Assembly: GCA_012838715.1 (NCBI GenBank)
Contig: DUOR01000288.1
Coordinates: 1-7,840, forward strand
Direction of reading: 5' to 3'
DNA from: Actinomycetales bacterium
GTDB lineage: Bacteria > Actinomycetota > Actinomycetes > Mycobacteriales > Mycobacteriaceae
DNA length: 7,840 nt
The position numbers and the translations under genes are program-made. Of this stretch, positions 5,926 to 7,840 are shown piece after piece (the stretch's first letter is position 1; each line of letters opens with the position of its first letter). The notes beneath the pieces were generated by a model. That model made no database searches. It was not told the DNA's origin and worked only from the letters and a program-made list of their open reading frames with translations.

Positions 5926-6348
5926 ATGGCACTTTCCGAGCAGGAACAGAGGATGCTCGCCGAAATCGAGTCGGCCCTCTACGCGGAGGATCCCAAGTTC
6001 GGGTCCACCATGTCCGGCAAGGCCGCTGACCTCGGCGGAGATCGTGTGCCGCGCGGATTCTCCCCGCGGGTCATCGCCATCATCGCCGTGGGCCTCGCCC
6101 TCCTCATCGGAGGCGTGGCCGGAGCGCAGATGAGCCTGTGGTTCCTCATTCTCAGCGTCGTCGGATTCCTGGCCATGTTCGGCGCCGGCGTGTGGGCCCT
6201 CACCGGCACCGGCGACAAGCCCGGCCTCGTTTCCGTAGGCTCCTCCGCCAAGGGCGGCGGCAAGTCGAACAAGGCGAAGAAGCCCCGCAAGCCCCGCCAG
6301 TCCGGTGGTCTCGAGGATCGCTTCCGCGGCCGCTTCGAAGGGCGCTGA
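5926..6348 (+). CDS. DUF3040 family small membrane protein
   Basis: This 140-residue protein opens with the family signature LSEQEQRMLAEIESALYAED (3-22) followed by PKFGSTM. Two hydrophobic helices follow, at about 48-68 and 71-93, joined by a very short turn, so both ends should be cytoplasmic. The C-terminus is strongly basic (KSNKAKKPRKPRQ, 113-125) and ends in LEDRFRGRFEGR. The position matches Rv2169c in M. tuberculosis. No biochemical function is known to me; linkage to mraZ across actinobacteria hints at a role in envelope growth, which is inference. GGAGG five bases before ATG 5926 sets the start; in-frame ATGs at 5870 and 5890 lack a site this good. A strong terminator follows, so mraZ is transcribed separately. 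Confidence 0.87.
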   Translation: MALSEQEQRMLAEIESALYAEDPKFGSTMSGKAADLGGDRVPRGFSPRVIAIIAVGLALLIGGVAGAQMSLWFLILSVVGFLAMFGAGVWALTGTGDKPGLVSVGSSAKGGGKSNKAKKPRKPRQSGGLEDRFRGRFEGR

Positions 6349-6380
6349 CACGAAAGCCCACCGGATGACTCGCCGGTGAG

Positions 6381-6429
6381 ACGAAAACACCAACACCCCG
6401 CCCCGGGATGACCGGGGCGGGGTTTTCGT
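6381..6429. terminator. Strong intrinsic terminator after the DUF3040 gene
   Basis: CCCCGCCCCGG (6396-6406) pairs perfectly over 11 bp with CCGGGGCGGGG (6412-6422) around a 5-base loop, followed by TTTTC. The outer ACGAAAAC (6381-6388) also pairs with GTTTTCGT (6422-6429), leaving a left-side bulge. The leftward strand also has a T-rich flank, so it may stop transcription from both sides. Confidence 0.85.
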
Positions 6430-6438
6430 GATCCAGGG

Positions 6439-6491
6439 GCCCCACCTCGAGGCCCCACTTCGCCCCACCTTGAATCCCCACTTTGCCCCAC
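6439..6491 (-). repeat. Distal array of five GTGGGG boxes (putative MraZ operator)
   Basis: CCCCAC occurs at 6440, 6453, 6463, 6476 and 6486, spaced 13, 10, 13 and 10 bp. This equals two tandem 23-bp units (6439-6461 and 6462-6484, 19 of 23 identical) plus a partial third. Read on the minus strand it gives GTGGGG boxes like those known for MraZ. The segment ccccactttgccccac (6476-6491) is the exact reverse complement of 6796-6811 in the mraZ promoter. Confidence 0.6.
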
Positions 6492-6789
6492 CGCGTCGGC
6501 GGGTGGTCGGTGGGCGTTCGGGGACGAGGTCGGGGAGTGGGGTTTCCGCCGAGGCCTGGAGGGACTGTCCTGGGGTTTTGCCCGGCCGACGGGGCCGGGA
6601 TGAAGGCCGTCGAAGAAAGAGTCGCCAGTAAAAGTGAGCTGCGACACGGCGACGGTGCCAGAAACTTTTCCGTCGTAATGCAGGGAAGGTCGCGGCGGCT
6701 TCATCCACGGGCGGACGCCCCACCTGGGAATATGCAGGTAGTGGCATTTTGTTGACCATGTTTTGCCTGGGAAACGCGCCGGGATGGTG

Positions 6790-6817
6790 TTGCTAGTGGG
6801 GCAAAGTGGGGTAGTGT
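6790..6817 (+). promoter_or_regulatory. Promoter of mraZ
   Basis: TTGCTA (6790-6795), a 16-base spacer and TAGTGT (6812-6817) fit a sigma-A-type promoter. Transcription would start near 6823-6826, about 125 bases before mraZ. The spacer is made entirely of the first two GTGGGG boxes. A good TTGACC at 6752-6757 has no matching -10. Confidence 0.5.
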
Positions 6818-6824
6818 GGGCCGT
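6795..6824 (+). promoter_or_regulatory. Three 10-bp phased GTGGG boxes (MraZ operator)
   Basis: AGTGGGGCAA, AGTGGGGTAG and TGTGGGCCGT follow each other with exact 10-bp phase. MraZ is known in E. coli to bind TGGG-type direct repeats with this period ahead of its own gene and to repress it. Position within the promoter and before mraZ makes autoregulation likely. Confidence 0.7.
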
Positions 6825-6854
6825 GATGTCAGACAAGGTCGATTGGCATCGCAG

Positions 6855-6876
6855 GAAAACGACAATCGAAAACGAC
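6855..6876 (+). repeat. Direct repeat GAAAACGAC in the mraZ leader
   Basis: GAAAACGAC occurs at 6855-6863 and 6868-6876 (13-bp period) within a purine-rich, less GC-rich stretch of the leader. It may keep the leader unstructured, or it may just be repetitive composition. Confidence 0.4.
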
Positions 6877-6950
6877 GCGACAAGCGAAGCGGTCAAGCGC
6901 ATTCGGGATGAAAGCCCCGGTCGGACGAGGGGAAAGGAGCCGGCGACTCG

Positions 6951-7382
6951 ATGTTCCTCGGCACCTACACCCCGAAGTTGGACGACAAAGGGCGCTTGAC
7001 TCTTCCGGCGAAATTCCGCGAGGAACTCGCCGGTGGCCTGATGGTCACCAAGGGGCAGGACCACTCGCTGGCGGTCTACCCCAAGGAAGAGTTCGTCAAG
7101 CTGGCGCAGCGGGCGACGAAGGCGTCGCGCACGAACCCCCGTGCGCGTGCGTTCATCCGAAACCTGGCGGCGAGCACCGACGAGCAGCGCCCCGACGGCT
7201 CCGGCCGCATCACGTTGTCCGCGGATCATCGCTCGTACGCGAGCCTGTCCAAGGAATGCGTCGTCATCGGTTCCATCGATTTCCTGGAGATCTGGGACCG
7301 CGAGTCCTGGGAGGCCTACCAGGCGGAGCACGAGGAAGACTTCTCCGAGGGTGAAGATGATTCGCTCTTCGGGGTGCTGTAG
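6951..7382 (+). CDS. mraZ: Transcriptional regulator MraZ
   Basis: The 143-residue protein has two AbrB-like swapped-hairpin domains. The first carries [13 protein letters not shown] (11-23) and the second [13 protein letters not shown] (82-94). It begins with the near-invariant [11 protein letters not shown], which fixes the ATG at 6951; AAAGGAG ends 11 bases upstream, slightly far but acceptable. The tail from about 120 is acidic. MraZ forms ring-shaped oligomers on the nucleoid, binds phased TGGG-type repeats and controls the dcw cluster, including its own gene. The operator-like repeats at 6795-6824 and 6439-6491 fit this. rsmH follows after a 189-base structured leader, so both are probably on one transcript. 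Identification is secure by sequence and by neighbours. Confidence 0.97.
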   Translation: MFLGTYTPKLDDKGRLTLPAKFREELAGGLMVTKGQDHSLAVYPKEEFVKLAQRATKASRTNPRARAFIRNLAASTDEQRPDGSGRITLSADHRSYASLSKECVVIGSIDFLEIWDRESWEAYQAEHEEDFSEGEDDSLFGVL

Positions 7383-7571
7383 TCGCCCGAGTCGAGCCGT
7401 CCGGGACGGGAGCGTCCGCAAGGACTCTGTCCGAGCCGTCCCTGGTGTACTTCCCCGACACCAGGTCCGGTTCGGGCAGGGCCCTGTGAACGCCGCCGGT
7501 CCGCCATTGCACGTATGTCATATGCCGGCCGGCACGGTCGGGAGCCTGGACGACCGCGGAGGGAGGGGCAC
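7383..7571 (+). ncRNA. Hairpin-rich leader between mraZ and rsmH (candidate mraW RNA motif)
   Basis: Consecutive inverted repeats fill this 189-base gap: GGACG/CGTCC (7404-7408 and 7413-7417), GGAC/GTCC (7422-7425 and 7429-7432), and a perfect 8-bp stem CCTGGTGT/ACACCAGG (7441-7448 and 7458-7465) with loop ACTTCCCCG. The palindromes CAGGGCCCTG (7477-7486) and TGCCGGCCGGCA (7523-7534) follow. CGAGCCGTCC is duplicated (7393-7402 and 7432-7441). No T-run follows the stems, so a simple terminator is unlikely. A conserved RNA element called the mraW motif has been described before mraW genes in actinobacteria; this is the expected place, but I cannot verify the match. Confidence 0.45.
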
Positions 7572-7840
7572 ATGAGCGAACCCACTGATGTTACGCAAGT
7601 GCCTGATGTTCCTTCTGTGACTTCAGATTCGGCCGCCGCCACGGGCGCCGCAACGGGCGCCGCCGCTAGCGCCCCGCATGCCGACGACCGCCGCTCCGGC
7701 GAGCACGGCCACGTGCCGGTGCTCCTGCACCGCGTCACCGAGCTCCTCGAGGCGGGCATCCTGGCCAACTCCGATGCCGACGCCAACTCCGACGCCCCCG
7801 CGGGCGTCGGCGCCGTCGTCGTCGACGGCACCCTCGGCGC
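7572..7840 (+). CDS. rsmH: 16S rRNA m4C1402 methyltransferase RsmH, N-terminal part
   Basis: The first 89 codons are visible before the window ends. HVPVLLHRVTELLE (47-60) is the typical RsmH/MraW opening, and AVVVDGTLG (81-89) starts the SAM-binding motif that normally continues as GxGGH. The enzyme methylates N4 of C1402 in 16S rRNA and is the usual gene after mraZ. The ATG at 7572 has GGAGG five bases upstream. It carries a 46-residue Ala/Thr/Ser-rich N-terminal extension and a short NSDADANSDA insertion before the SAM motif, both of low complexity. A later start is less likely since no other ribosome site is seen. The C-terminus is beyond the window. Confidence 0.93.
   Translation, partial: MSEPTDVTQVPDVPSVTSDSAAATGAATGAAASAPHADDRRSGEHGHVPVLLHRVTELLEAGILANSDADANSDAPAGVGAVVVDGTLG

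Larger units (their letters stand above)
6349..6950. other. 602-bp non-coding region between the DUF3040 gene and mraZ
   Basis: In order, this region holds a strong terminator (6381-6429), an array of five CCCCAC boxes (6439-6491), a mixed stretch with isolated GTGGG words (6510-6514, 6537-6542) and one CCCCAC (6718-6723), the mraZ promoter with three phased GTGGG boxes (6790-6824), and a 127-base leader. I found no credible protein gene between 6430 and 6820. Frames open there have atypical composition and no ribosome site. Confidence 0.7.

Noticed and set aside
6439..6491. CRISPR array reading of the CCCCAC repeats
   Set aside because: The units are 23 bp with no spacers of normal length and no cas genes nearby; the match to the mraZ promoter boxes explains them better.
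6598..6706. Inverted repeat GGATGAAG (6598-6605) and CTTCATCC (6699-6706)
   Set aside because: Eight base pairs over a 93-base loop are expected by chance in a region of this size, and no supporting structure is visible.
6483..6755. 90-codon plus-strand frame in the large intergenic region
   Set aside because: It has no ribosome site, an Arg/Gly/Pro-rich composition, and overlaps the CCCCAC array; no conserved motif is visible.
5979..7421. 480-codon minus-strand frame crossing the DUF3040 gene and mraZ
   Set aside because: It is antisense to two well-identified genes, crosses a strong terminator and shows no domain.

Overview
The window is high-GC DNA with actinobacterial gene content. Its gene order matches the segment upstream of the division and cell wall (dcw) cluster in Mycobacteriales. 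The order is polyprenyl synthase, metF-type reductase, lppM, GNAT acetyltransferase, a HEPN protein, a DUF3040 membrane protein, mraZ and rsmH. From memory this mirrors M. tuberculosis Rv2173 to Rv2165c. The protein style and the extra CrtI-like gene suggest Corynebacterium or a close relative; the species cannot be named from the sequence alone.

Left part (1-2077, minus strand): a CrtI-like FAD-dependent desaturase, cut by the window start, lies 7 bases downstream of a (geranyl)geranyl-diphosphate synthase. The pair looks like a two-gene isoprenoid/carotenoid operon. A 148-bp divergent promoter region separates it from a plus-strand methylenetetrahydrofolate reductase (2226-3212), which may be leaderless. 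A 49-bp convergent gap follows, then a minus-strand pair: a GNAT acetyltransferase (4179-4823, probably leaderless) translationally coupled through GTGA to an LppM-type lipoprotein (3262-4182).

Right part (plus strand): a SAV_6107-type HEPN protein (5133-5552) has a good promoter flanked and overlapped by two LexA/SOS-box-like palindromes. Next come a DUF3040 membrane protein (5926-6348) with a strong terminator, a 602-bp non-coding region, mraZ (6951-7382), a structured 189-base leader, and the beginning of rsmH/mraW (7572 to the window end).

The most interesting material is regulatory. The spacer of the inferred mraZ promoter is filled by 10-bp-phased GTGGG repeats, the kind of site MraZ binds. 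A second, larger array of five such boxes lies about 320 bp upstream in the opposite orientation and shares an exact 16-mer with the promoter array. This arrangement would suit autoregulation through two operators, possibly with looping. The SOS-like boxes before the HEPN gene and the hairpin-rich mraZ-rsmH leader are the next best leads. I see no mobile element, CRISPR array, tRNA or rRNA.
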